Of a stretch of DNA of 64,000 nt, positions 23,900-35,659 are shown one piece after another. The stretch is from Lindgomyces ingoldianus (lineage: Eukaryota > Ascomycota > Dothideomycetes > Pleosporales > Lindgomycetaceae), in the NCBI RefSeq assembly GCF_010093535.1, contig NW_022985162.1, positions 1,078,165 through 1,142,164 of the forward strand, written 5' to 3'. Positions within the stretch are counted from its first letter, which is position 1; each line of letters begins with the position of its first letter. Below the pieces are notes generated by a model. The model was not told where the DNA came from. It did not search any database and saw only the letters and a program-made list of their open reading frames with translations. Both the position numbers and the translations under genes were made by a program.

Positions 23900-26800
23900 G
23901 ACGGGAACTTCTTTTTGGGATCCAAGGGAAAGCGACGAGGCGGGGAAGCGATAGCGGATAACAAAGTGACCAAAGGGGACTAATTTGACAAAAGCAGCAA
24001 TATGGAGCGAAAATGGCGAGGACCCGCAGCTTTTGTATCGTGATTGAACACTGACGGAGAAGAGATTGCCATTTCTGTTGTAGTAAAGGGACGACTCCTA
24101 AGCTTCAACACAGCTTGGGTCGACGGGGCTAACTTTGGATGTCATGCTTCTTGAGAGCCGGGACGAGGGGTGAGCAGGGTCTCGTATTCCTCACGTGTTC
24201 GCAAGATACAGCCCGTTTTAGATTTAGGGGCCAGGGTCCACGACAACTTGTCGGCAGAAACAGGCCCCTGCGAACGCCGCCTGGCCCCGGATCAGGCATA
24301 GATTGAATAGCCTTTCCAAGACCGGCTTACCTAACTAGCGCAGCCTTTCCAAAGACATGCGCTAGGGAGTGAATGTCCTAGTATATGGTGTTATTCTTGG
24401 GAGGAGGCTTGTGCCACGCAGAGGGGCAGTGACATCTGATTGCAAGTCTGATGTGGGGGATAGAATGCCGAGCGGCGAGCATCGGGAGCGAGGAGATTTT
24501 AGTCCTTGGTGGCGTCGGGCTGTCCCAATGCCTGAGGCAAGTTTCAGCGTGCGACTGGCTGCCAGCTGACGTAACCGGCTTTCAACCGCTTTCCATTCAC
24601 CACCCTGTACAAATCGAGCAGCCTTTGCATATACTCCGCCACGCTTCTATTTCGACATAGTGATCCTGTGTGTCTCGATTCGATTCCATGATCTAGGTCG
24701 TTTTGGATGCAGTTTTCCGTACGTTCAGCTCAACCCCCCTTTCGGTTCACCACAACTGATCTCCCGTCAACCTCCCCTGTACCCACAGCCTCAAAGCCAT
24801 TCTCCTTTCGCATTGGCTGTCGGGTCGAAACTACTGTGGGAATGCATGTGCTTCTCGTTTGCAGTTGTAACGTTCAAACTTCCGGAACTGGTGCCTTTAC
24901 ACCCCATGTTCAACGGCCATTCCGCTCCTCTGTTTTACATGCATCTCGTCGCCAGAATCCCTTTACGTCGAATCTATTTTCGCATGGTTTCGAAGCTCTT
25001 GTCTGATATTGTTTTATCGCCTCGTCTCTCAATGACGCTACCTTGGGCTTCATGGATGTCGATCCAAAGCCGGAGCCTGTCTACCTATCACCACTCAAGC
25101 ACACCGTCAAACGATTTCGAAGTGGAAACGGAATTGTGCCGCATAACTTCTGCCTATCCGTTGATCGCACGGTGGCGCTTCCCACGGTATCCGTTGCTGC
25201 CATAGGTCACATCTTCGGCCTTGCCGGGAAGGAGTAACTAGTTGATGTAATGCTAACATTTTGCCTCACCTAATGATGCACCCTTACTGGAGAGAGGATA
25301 GAGGTGTCCCGTGGGGTATGATATCACTTCCGACCTTGATTGGAAGCGGCGCAACTGGTCATGCATCCAGCCTTATGGTGAGCTTGACGGGATCAACGTA
25401 GCTCTGTAGATCAAGCTTATTTCATTTTCACCCTGGGCTGCTCGACAACAGGGAGCTATCATTTTGCGATTGCGCCAACGCACTCTTCAACTGCACATAA
25501 CTTTCTTCCTCGCCATCGGCGAGTCCACAATCAGCGATTACCTTAGATTTTACGAACTCTTCACAAATTTCATGAAGATCAAACAAGCTCAGACGGTTCG
25601 GAAGCGGGCCCCACAACTGTGGGAGCTGCTAAAAATATCCCGGTTGTGCAAGTGTCGACCCAACACCATCCACGCCGGCCACAGTGTCCATTCCGTCATA
25701 TCAACTAAACCATCAGACAACCATGCATGTAGAAGAATCGTTAAGCTCTTACCTTTCACTAATTTAGCGGACAATGAAGAATTTAAGATAGGTTCTCTAA
25801 TTACTATCCACGAGGTTATCAATTGAGGCTTAATACCCAAGCCAGGCTTGCTTCGGTCACCGGTTTGAGTTAGCAGTCACTCTAGAATGTCTCGGACAAG
25901 TCTACAGCGGGTATGAACGCCAGTCAAACATCACATTTCCCCCTCTAATTCGTATTCGAATTTCCTCAAACCCCCATTCTTGACCTAGGCTTCACTTTGG
26001 AAATTCTAGGGAAGCCAGGAACGTATCGCGTGTCTTCATTGGAAAGTAAAAATGGCGATAAACCCCTTCCCCAACCGCAGTGCTCGCCTTACCGTACCGT
26101 GGAGAGAGCCTTTTGACAGCACCCATGGCATCGGGTCACGTAGAGGTGAGCCCCATGCCTTCTACGCCAAGACCCACCTAGACCATCCCAACTGCTTCCG
26201 CAAGCTTCGAGCAAAGTTTCATGTATAAATATTGCTAATGACTCTTTTTCACTCAAGGCGATACCTAATTAGCTCGACAAACTCTTATTTCCTTCACAGT
26301 GGAGCTTTGCCCCCGAGCTAATCAGGATGTAGCAGCTAAGTTCAGTGTTCCCACAGTTTGGTCCCCATGCGTGCGTGTTCGCCTAGCCAACCTATCGCAC
26401 CAATTCCATTCGACAACCGCTATGTCATGGGGCTTCTTTATATGCATGGAAAACTGGGAATAAACCCCTATACACATACCAAAGTTATCTCATGTCTTAC
26501 TTCACTGCCTCCTTCACCGCCTTAAGATTGTCTGGCTGCATAACGGCCCTCGAGCTTCAAAGCCGGTTTTAGTGACACGAAAACGACTTCCGTAGGCGGC
26601 CTTATATACAAACGGGTTCGAATGGCACCTGAAACCTGTGTTCTCGCGCTACCACCTTCATCGCACTTCTCAAACCCCTACCTGTGGTTCGAGCTCTCAT
26701 GAATCCCGCCTCTGATTGCCGAGTAAGGGTGTCAAACTCGAGGCCTAATTTAGGTCTCATTAAATTTCAAGAGCATCCAGCCAAAAACTATCTATCGATA

Positions 26801-27574
26801 GAAGCACGGTGATTATGAAATAAAGATGGCTCACTTCCCTGCCGCTAGTTCTAGATATTAAAGCAATCCACCAGAGGTTGAGGTCTGTATCCTACTATCT
26901 TATATCGAACCAAAACATGGCCCTTGAGCAACCCATGCTACATCTACATTCCATTCATCGCTCCTTACCTACATTTCCCGATATCCAGTCAACTTACAAG
27001 ATTAGAATTGAGCTCTTCGGTGCGGATTAACTTCGTCGCAATCGTTTTTTAGTTCCAAGAGAGTAAAGCTGAACGCTATCGCAAGACCCACGACACTCTC
27101 TTCTTCATTAGCATTATCGAATCTCCCAGTCGCGCCAAGTCCTCTGCCTAGAAGCCCCAGATTGAAGAGACGACGCTCTAGCTCAAACTGTACTGGAGCC
27201 ACCGAGGTGGCCTAGGAGGGGCGGAACTCGGTAGTTCGGCAGTGCTTGCGTTGGATACTCTGGAGAACCTCGTGATCTTCTACTACCCGAATTTTGTCAA
27301 CTATATCGTTTAACAGAGGCCACAGCTTCTCCTGAAAACCACTTCTCTTAGGAAACTATACTGAGAGCGAATGACTGACATGGAATGAACTTAGAATTGT
27401 AAGTTGTGCTTCCACATTCACTATATAGCGCTTTGTGCTGGCTCCTATTCAATAGATTTCTCGGAAATCACCCGTAGACATCAATAGTCACTTCTCAGCC
27501 TATTTCATCCTTTATTCTTACGTCCAGCCCCTCATGTCTCTAGCCTAGCAAGCACCTACAGCCTATCTCAACAC
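23900..27574. other. Gene desert, about 3.7 kb
   Basis: Starts with the promoter of the Zn2Cys6 gene. Beyond about 24.3 kb I find no gene I can support. The largest frames (24660-25205 plus, 24707-25006 plus) overlap each other in different phases and lack recognisable domains. A 58-codon frame at 26052-26228 has reasonable composition but no support. The GC content looks ordinary, so this is not an obvious RIP-degraded transposon island. It could carry non-coding transcripts or decayed genes. Confidence 0.4.
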
Positions 27575-28654
27575 TCACAGCTCAATGTGATTTAGATCAA
27601 CCGACCAGGCAGTTTTCCTGGTTCCACTCCAGTATGCCACAGCAGCAAACATCCTATAATTACCCGCATTCATTCTTCTCCTCGTATACCACGAGGCCCC
27701 TCTCTCCTACACTCCCCGAAGCGTCTTCTCATGACCGTACATAACATCACCGTTCTTCAACGTCATGTCCATTGCTTTTCATCTTGTTAGCGGAGTCCTC
27801 TGCAAGCACTGACTACACAGGAATGGAAAGGAACGGAGTGTAATTTAGGTAACATGCCTATACTCACTTTGCCAGAGCGCATGCGTCAACTCATGCAAAA
27901 TCAAACCTCCAGTCGGTACATACTCATCCAGCGCACGGAGACCCCGTGGCGGCGGGCTAATTCCCGCAAGGCTTCTTTACCCAGAAGAACGACCGACATG
28001 CCCAAATCACGCCGGTGCTAACCTCGGTCATCATGGGGGCACCCCAGCCGCTGCAGCGTCCGTCCGGCTGGTTTTGTCAGTGGCAGCGGATTGTGTAGTG
28101 ACCGTTTGCGTTGCGTGTGTTGCGTTTGATTTGAATGTGGGAGAGGATTCGGAACCTTTTTGGGTGGTGGGGCTTTCAATGGGCGTAGGTACTTTCAGAG
28201 TATGGAGGGTGTGGAAAAAGGGAGGGAGGCTGTGTTGGTGTATGGAATAGAGTAAGACACCAATCCACCTTTCATCATCGCGCCGTTGGGTTCTGAGTAG
28301 GCATTTCGCGTTTGTCCAAAGAAGGCGTTGTAGTATTTGTTTCCTCTCTATATACCATGCCATCCTTGTTAGCCCGGATGGATCTCTGGCAGGCCTCCGG
28401 TAAATTAAAACGGCATGACACAGGACGTACTATAGCTTGTTTATACACTTCAGCAGCTAAACGCTTGACATCGGCTATATGGGCTTGCATCAAGTCGACA
28501 ATTCGAGGACTGGAGTCACATGCAACGTACGCAAAGGAGCCTCATCAGACGGTACCACGATGACGTCTTTGGCTTCTGAGGTTGGCCAGGGGTTTGTGAG
28601 ATGAAGAAGAGGAAGAAGGAGAAAGGTTAGGTTGAATAAGGATGGTGAAGGCAT
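27575..28654 (-). pseudogene. Decayed M35-like (aspzincin) zinc metalloprotease gene
   Basis: Begins at an ATG at 28654 with a signal peptide (SLFNLTFLLLPLLHL). Further on in minus-strand order are IVDLMQAHIADVKRLAAEVY, an exon beginning RGNKYYNAFFGQT after an intron (GTACGT...TATAG), VIWACRSFF, then DEYVPTGGLILHELTHALWQ with the HExxH zinc motif (27881-27895). After a GTGAGT intron come GDVMYG, a match to the aspzincin GTxDxxYG region, and NAGNYRMFAAVAYW. The pieces lie in different frames: a shift between the signal peptide and IVDLM, two shifts between CRSFF and DEYVP, and an in-frame TAG at 27709-27707 before the last block. These breaks cannot be removed by normal-length introns. Active relatives are secreted endopeptidases. 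Family call moderate; decay fairly secure unless the assembly has indels. Confidence 0.6.
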
Positions 28655-29473
28655 GGTGCGTTGTAAATAAATACAAATTGTGGCCCTTGTGGGACGGCGC
28701 AACTTGTGTCTCTACTAGAAAGCTTAACAAAACGGAAGATTCTGGACTGCTATAACTATTTCCCTTGACTAGGCTCTAAGAGCAACAGTTCTTCACCCAT
28801 CAATAAATAGCCTTACATAAATCTCACTGGGACTCAAAATCTCCTCCACCACCCAGACCCCCTCAACCCAATCACGACCTTTAACTTTTGACCCCAGCTT
28901 CTAGAAGTCTCCTAGTATTTCTCGCGCACTACAGTTTCACCCAGTGATCCCTCTACGGGTCAAATCCGAATACGGGCCAACTTTGGCTTAAAAGTATGCT
29001 TGTTGCCAAATGCGGCTCTGTGGGATGCACTTCGCCCCACAGCCATTTAGGGTCGGAAGAGAGCAGGAGCAGGGCTACATCCAGTCTTACTGCTGAGTTT
29101 ATGCTATTGTGCCAAATGACGAACATACTCCTCCTTCCTGTGTTCGCCGACTTCAGGAGATGGAACAGAACGAATTATTTCCCGCTTCCTCAACCAACAT
29201 ATTGCTGACTAACCGCTACTCTTAGCCAATCAACCATCAGCAGCAATTCACCCTTCAATTCAGTCATCGCACATCTCCGCTGCTAACAAACCACCATCAC
29301 GTTTCCCCGCGCCCCAATATTTGCTACAACATGGAGAATTTTAGAAATGTTCTTCAATGCCTTTTACGTAGAGCCATTGAACTGTCTCTCTCACCAAATC
29401 GCCCTCCTTGATGCGCCGTCTGACAATGGGCAGCTTCTCCGACCTCATTGACGGCGTCATGTCTCCACAACGC
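28655..29473. other. Divergent intergenic region upstream of nucleoside hydrolase
   Basis: Lies between the start of the decayed protease gene (minus) and the nucleoside hydrolase start (plus). No independent coding frame is convincing. A stretch near 29410-29473 is in frame with the hydrolase and could be an N-terminal extension if an upstream ATG is used. Confidence 0.45.
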
Positions 29474-30595
29474 ATGCTCAAATATGCGTTTACATACCTC
29501 TTATTTCCCACACCATTGGTAGATGCGGGGAGGAAGTTTCTGATTGTTGATACGGATATTTTTAGTGATGTAGAGTACAAGCCTGCCGTCTAACACGTCT
29601 CCTTCTCCACTCATCCCTCACTTATATCTATCGATCCCTAGACGAGCCAACTCATGTATTAACTAAACTGCAGCGACGCTGCCGCTCTCCTCCTTGCCTC
29701 TACTCTGCCCAGCATCTCCCTCCTCGCCGTCAATGTAAATTATGGCTCCTCATACTCCGCACTCGCAGTCTCCGCCATCCTAAACCACTACGGCCACCCC
29801 AATACTCCAATAAGCCTGCGACGGCCGTACACAAACGATAGTTTCTTTGATACATGGGCGTACGAATTGGGTGAATATGCTTCAAAGGTAGCATACCATT
29901 GGTCTGGTGGCTATCTCGCATGGTTCGAACCAGAAAAGACCTGGGAGCCTGTAGCTCTGTATCGTAAGACGCTTGCTGGGGCCAACGATGGAAGCGTGAC
30001 GATTGCTTCCATTGGCTTTTTAGAGAATCTATCTGGACTGTTGAACTCGACCGCCGATGAATACTCGGGGTTAGATGGATACGATCTTGTTAGCAGGAAG
30101 GTCAAAGAACTGGTCATAATGGGCGGCGGCTATCCTTCCGGCCACGAGTTTAATTTCTTCGGCGATAATCCCGTTTCCACTGCCCATGTCGTTAACACAT
30201 GGCCGACGGCCATTCCTCTAACTTTCCTCGGTTCTGAGGTTGGAGAGATGGTGTCTACAGGCGCGAGATTAACAAGAGAGGCCCCAACAGATGATCCTGT
30301 GAAAGCGGCGTATGGGTGGTATGTGGGATATAATATGACGAGGTTCTCATGGGATCCACTGACTGTGGCATATGCGTGCCTGGGGTTGGGGGATTGGTTT
30401 CAGTATGGAAATACTGGGGGATATAATTATGTTTTTCCTAATGGGTCGAATGTCTGGATTCAAAATGCCAGTATGTCGAATCGGCGTTATTTAAGGCTGA
30501 AAGGGGACAGTGGGACTGTAGCGGAGGAATTGGATGGGTTGTATTTGAAGGGAGCGTGGAAGTATCAGGATATGCGAAAATCGCACGCTGGGTAG
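29474..30595 (+). CDS. Inosine/uridine-preferring nucleoside hydrolase, probably secreted
   Basis: Two exons, 29474-29574 and 29674-30595 (phase 2, donor GTACAA, acceptor CTGCAG), giving 340 residues. Splicing restores the family's N-terminal calcium and ribose site as DTDIFSDVDDAAALLLAS (canonical DTDxGxDDxxAL; here Ser replaces Gly). Other family blocks are SLLAVNVNYGSSYSALAV, KELVIMGGGYP, FNFFGDNPVSTAHV and SWDPLTVAYA, whose late Asp usually ligates calcium. From the ATG at 29474 the N-terminus MLKYAFTYLLFPTPLVDA reads as a short signal peptide; ATGs upstream at about 29410 would bury it. The enzyme hydrolyses N-glycosidic bonds of ribonucleosides in purine/pyrimidine salvage; an extracellular form would scavenge environmental nucleosides. 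Several N-glycosylation sites support secretion. Confidence 0.87.
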
Positions 30596-30941
30596 GCTTG
30601 CGCTCTTGCCTCTACTTTCAGGCCGCCGGTAGTTTCGATGGTCTTCGACACGAGCTCCCCCTCGCCAGAAGCACATGCTAACAAGGTACAAATTATGTGG
30701 TTTCTAGTCCAGGGTAGATACATCCAGCCCACGCAGAAGACGGCCCTAGCTGCTCTTTTCCTTCATAAACTGAATTGATGCTCTAACTGCATAGCTCACT
30801 CGATTCTGATGTTTTATCTTAGAGCACTACAACGAGGGAATGAGTCACAGATAGTTGGGTGCGTCAGATTTGGTACCAAATACTCTTAAGTAGATCATTC
30901 GAGTTACCTCTCTGAAAGCTCTCATTTCACTTCAGCATTAC
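30596..30941. other. Convergent intergenic region (346 nt)
   Basis: Shared 3' flank of the nucleoside hydrolase and the NLR-like gene. No coding frame or structured element recognised. Confidence 0.5.
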
Positions 30942-33900
30942 CTAGATATCAATAACCTCAACCTTTCCATCCTCCTCGCCATCCCCTCCCTCCTTCCTGT
31001 CCCCCATCTTCCTCCCCACCTCCTCAACCTTTGCCTCCATCTCCCTCAACTCCTCATCCGCACGACTCACATCCGGATGTTCTGCCCCCAACGTCCTACA
31101 CAACCCACCCAATGCGTGCCTCGCCAGTTTCTCCGCGTCTTCATATCTCCCTCTCGCCATTAACACTCTTGCTAGATGATGCATAGTCTTATATGTATAT
31201 GGGTGATTATCCCCCAGTAATTTCTTCCTACTATCCAGCGCGCGCTGTGCCAACTGCTCTGATTCTTCCAATTTCGGGTCCTCAGGACCGGTAGATTGCC
31301 GGAGGAGATTTTTGGACAGGAAGACCAGGGATGTCAGAACATTGCCGTGTTCAGATCCCATTGCTTTTTCCAGGCTCCTTAGCGCGGTGCGGATAACTTC
31401 TTCGCCTTTATCCAGCTCCCCTTGGAGCGATAACACATACCCCCAGTGACTCACTGGTGGTAATGTCCACGGATGATCTGGGCCGAGAACGATATTCCTC
31501 CCATCGATAGATGTCCGAGCTATTTTGGCTGCTTCCTCCAACTTCCCTTGGTGGCGAAGTATCACCGCCAAACCTCCCATCGCGTCTAGAGTTTGCGGAT
31601 GCATGTCCCCTTGTACTCGTTTGAACACGGTGATGAGCCGTTTCGATCGCTCCTCGGCTTTATCATATTCGCCTTTGTCGCAGTAGAAGACGGGATAGTT
31701 GCACATTGTTGTGAGGGTCTTTGGATGAGTCTCCCCTAGTAGCCGTAATTTTGCTTTGAGCGCTTGCTCGTAGAATGGCTCTGCGTCGTCGTAGAGGCCC
31801 ATTTGGTGCAGTATCCAGCCCATGTCGTGGTTGGAATCCGCGGTATCTGGATGGTCTTCTCCATAGATACGCTGGCGGATTTGCAACATATTGTATTTCA
31901 GCTCTTTTGCTTCTTGATACTTGCCTTGGATTTCAAGAATGAAACCGAGAGTGCCGGCGATTTCGAGCGTATCCGGATGCTCCTCGCCCAGAAGCTGGGT
32001 GCGCGACGCGAGCGTTTGCCTAGCGAGATTCTCTGCGTCAACGAATTTCCCCAGTTCCCAGAGCTCGAGCGAGAGGCTGGCAGCGCTGCGGAGAGTGTCG
32101 AGGTGTTCGGCGCCGAGGAGCTCCTTGCGGGCTTCGAGGTTCTCTTCGTGGAGTTTGGCCGCGTCTTGGTGCTTTCCTCTATCCCCAGTAATAGTGGCGA
32201 CGATGTGGGATGTTGTGAGAGCTTCGGCGCTCTTTTTACTAAAGAGTTGCTCTTTTTTACTTAGAGTTTGCTTCGCTATCTCGAGCGCCTCGTCGTTCTT
32301 GGCCTGATTTCTCAGCGTCCAAGAGAGCTGGTCCACAGCGCGCAATGTGTCCGTGTTGTCCGCGCCAACAAATTCAGTCCTAAGCCTGACAACCTCCACA
32401 AACTTCATTTCGGCTGCTGCGTATTGTCCTCGGCCGTTCTGGAAATTGGCGCAGTTCTGCAGCAGTTTCGCTCGAGCCGATCGGTTCTCTGAATCCACCG
32501 TGAGCTCGAGCACGGTATCCGCATGTACAATTAACGCCTTGCAGCTCTCCCACGTCTTGAAGCTGCCATCCGGAAAGCTATCCGCAAGTAGTGTGAGGGC
32601 CTCCTCAGAATACCTCTTCTCCAAGTCCTTCGTCTCTAGCCACTTCCGCATACTTAACTGCACAAGCCGGTGCATAGCGAAATTCTTCGTCTCCGTATTC
32701 TCCGTAACTAGCGAATACGCTTTCAAAATCCCCAACGCATTATTCAACTTCAAACTCCCAGCCTTAGGCCTAAACCCCCTCAACAACGCCCTCGGAATCT
32801 CCTGACGATCCAGGAAACTCATGACGGACAAGAGTTCGGTGGCGAGCGGACCTGCGGCACCATCAGCCTGCAGCCGACTAAACGACATCCAACAGGTGGT
32901 GAGAACCGTTTTTGGAGTCTCCGGGTCAGAAATACCCAGCTCCGCAATGCTCTGTTCTAGTAATTCGACGCGATTTTCCTCGGATTCTTGGTACAACTCA
33001 AGGTAGTCGGCGATAGTGTTTTCGTTTTCGCGGATGTAGGCTGCGGCTTGTGCGATAGCGAGCGGGATGTAGGAGAGCTCTTCGAGGAGTTTGTCGGCGT
33101 CGGTGGATTGGGTTTCATCGTAGCATTCGTGGAGGTTGAGTTTCAGGAGTTCGACAGCTTCGGGTTTGGACATTTGGTCCAGGCGGACCAGGTCGGAGGT
33201 GAGGTTCATGGCGACGCGTTTGTAGCGGGATGTGAAGAGGACGTGGCCGTGATCTGTCTTTGGAATGCACGAGAGCATTTTGAATGCTCCTTTGCCTTTG
33301 TTTTCGTCTAGGACGTCTTCCTTGTCCACGTTGTCTACGATCAAGAGCCAGCGGCCATTAGCTCTATTGCGCAGCCATTCCTCGACTACATTTGCCACGT
33401 TGGTTTCAGCAGAATGTGGGATCTCAAGCTTTTCTAAGATGCCTTGTAAGCCGTCATTGAAGCGGTCAATGCTGGTGGCATGGACCCAGAATACGGAGAA
33501 CATGGGGAAGAATTGCTTCCATCGGTAGGCCAGCTCGATTGCAACCTGTGTTTTCCTGTCAATTTTTGTCAGGCACTCGAAACATGTACAAGGGTGGGGA
33601 GAAGCTGGTACCCAATGCCACCAAGGCCATGTAGGGCAACGAAAGGGGTATACTTTGGCCCCGAGAAGATCTTATCAATCGCCTCGAGGCACTCCTCTCT
33701 GCCCACAAAATTGGGGTTGCGCTCGTAGGGAACGCTGAAATATGTTCGTGTTGGCATCTCTTTTGCGGAGAAGCTGCTCGCGATGGCTGTGAAAAGGTTA
33801 GTGGTCACGTCACCGCTAAAACAGCCACCGAAGCTTAATTTTGACTTACACATCCTTTCAATGTCGTGTTTCTTGCTAAGCATATTCATATATTGTTTCA

Positions 33901-35198
33901 ATGCGCTGATCACCTTGCGGTACCCGGAATCTTGCGCGGTACGAAAGCGAATCATATTCCGGTGATGGCCGTCGATCACTTCGTGGATCTGCATCGGGGT
34001 TGCATCATCAATCTTGGATGAAAAGTCCTCGACGATCTATTCAAGTCAGTCAAACTGTTCATAGTTTTCAATTTTGCCCTGTAGTTGACTTTGTGCTTAC
34101 CTTCCCGATAACATTGTTGATAGGCCTTCCCTCCTGGAACGTATGAATGTAGAAAGTCCCAGCAATCAACAGCTTCATAAAATCTGAATGAATATTATCT
34201 AAGATCTCCGAGTCAAGCTTCAAGCTTGACACAAGATGCTGAGCAGAGTCTAGCTTCACCATGGACGCAATTTTGGTACCTATTTCGCCCCAGCCAGCTG
34301 TGCTAGATCCGCGATGAGGAGAGCCAAAGAACATGACGACTTTCGTCAGATTAGCTAGTTTTTGAAGTTGGGGGTTTGGAGAGGTTTTGGATTCCCAAAG
34401 TGCCTGAGCCGTCAGTCAGTGAAGAACTTAGAAGTGAAGCAGTGACAGACTCTTTTGGCGAGAACACCTCCAAGACTGTGGGCACAGAGAATGATGGGAA
34501 CCTGCAAACCGTCAGTATACTCCAGTGTGCTCTAGTGTGCTCATAGGAATATGCCCGAACCTCATCATCCAACTCCCTGTTAAGCGTAACCAACAGGTCG
34601 TGTGCATGTTGAGTGAAGTTTAACTTCGCCCTCGCCCCTGTCGTTGTCAAACTGACCAGATCGGCATCATACCCAAACGTCAAGATTCGAGTGTTCGGAA
34701 AGTCCTTTGGTAGTAGGTCCCTCGGCCAAAACACTTTCTTATGATTCATTGGCCCCATCGTCGGGCTAATTATTGGCTCTGGCTCGTGACTCAAGGGATC
34801 AATGTTGGACTCGCGGGGCGAGATGGACTCTGACGTCGTATCCATCGTGTAGGTAGAGGGAGCAATGGAGAGAGTGCGGTCGCCCAGGCCTGTGTTCATG
34901 CCTGTCTTCGTTCGCTTGATGGGCAAAAACTTATTGAACATGGAACCCTTTCGGCCAGTGGAGCCCGTGTCTGCAGAGGAACGTCGACTTGAAGCATCCT
35001 GGCTAGGAGATGCGTATTTACAACTCCAGGTATTCTGAGGATGACCACCGAGGCCGTGAATAAAGACAATGCTGTTGAAACAATTAATATAGGTGGACAC
35101 AGGGGGTAAGGAATAGCGTACTTCGCTTTTGGAAGCTCGCCATTGAACCCGATGCCGGAATGAAGTTCGGTAAGGCCCGTACGATGAACGTGAGACAT
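30942..35198 (-). CDS. NLR-like receptor: SesB-like alpha/beta hydrolase + NB-ARC + TPR array
   Basis: Seven exons: 35198-35122, 35071-34561, 34501-34451, 34403-34101, 34036-33850, 33786-33612 and 33555-30942, totalling 1305 residues. The N-terminal serine-hydrolase domain has FIHGLGGHPQNTW (about residue 28), the nucleophile elbow CAHSLGG (about 202-208) and FFGSPHRGS. NB-ARC follows a NPNFVGRE linker: P-loop HGLGGIGKT (about 430-438, split by intron 6), Walker B WLLIVDNVD (about 505), LFTSRYKRVA, and IPLAIAQAAAYI. From about 790 to 1285 there are roughly eleven 42-residue TPR units of kinesin-light-chain type with repeated LLGxxHPxTL. A low-complexity Ser-rich insert (about 50-130) interrupts the hydrolase domain. 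This is the architecture of fungal NLRs, which sense non-self and trigger death or defence. All catalytic and nucleotide motifs look intact. The ligand is unknown. Confidence 0.92.
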
Positions 35199-35659
35199 AT
35201 TGACAATACTCGCTGTGCAAATCAAACCACGAATGCAAACAAATCTGAAGTCTAGGGGTGTCGAGACATCAATACTCGAACAGATTGCAAGTTGTATTTA
35301 TGGCTTGGAAAGCTAATACTACTGTCATGTCAACACACTCACCGGCACGAAGATGCGGGGAGGCGCTCAGCCTCCAAGGCCCCTCTGTGGTGGCATGTCT
35401 GGAGTTGAAGAAATGAGCATGGGGGACATGCAGCCACGACCATAGGCGAATGATATCAATTCGGGAAATACTCGGTATGCTAAATCGAAACCAATCAATC
35501 CTGCCGATTCGTATTCTGTTGCATATCGTAGCTCGCATTCGATCCCACTTTCGTATTGAACGCTAAATCAGTCACCCGTCCACTTTCTCCAGTGTTGATT
35601 CGAAGACTGTGGCTGTTCTTTCGTGGCGGTGCTAGAGAAGTGGCGACAATCACAGGCGG
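35199..35659. other. Upstream region of the NLR-like gene (461 nt)
   Basis: Promoter and leader of the NLR-like gene. An 89-codon minus-strand frame (35538-35269) lacks any recognisable feature and is probably chance. No TATA box recognised. Confidence 0.45.

Noticed and set aside
24660..25205. 181-codon plus-strand frame
   Set aside because: Overlaps other frames of similar quality, no family resemblance, no splice context.
31764..33728. Several 60-166 codon plus-strand frames inside the NLR-like gene
   Set aside because: Antisense shadows of the TPR and NB-ARC coding sequence.
35269..35538. 89-codon minus-strand frame upstream of the NLR-like gene
   Set aside because: No continuity with the conserved hydrolase start at 35198 and no domain features.
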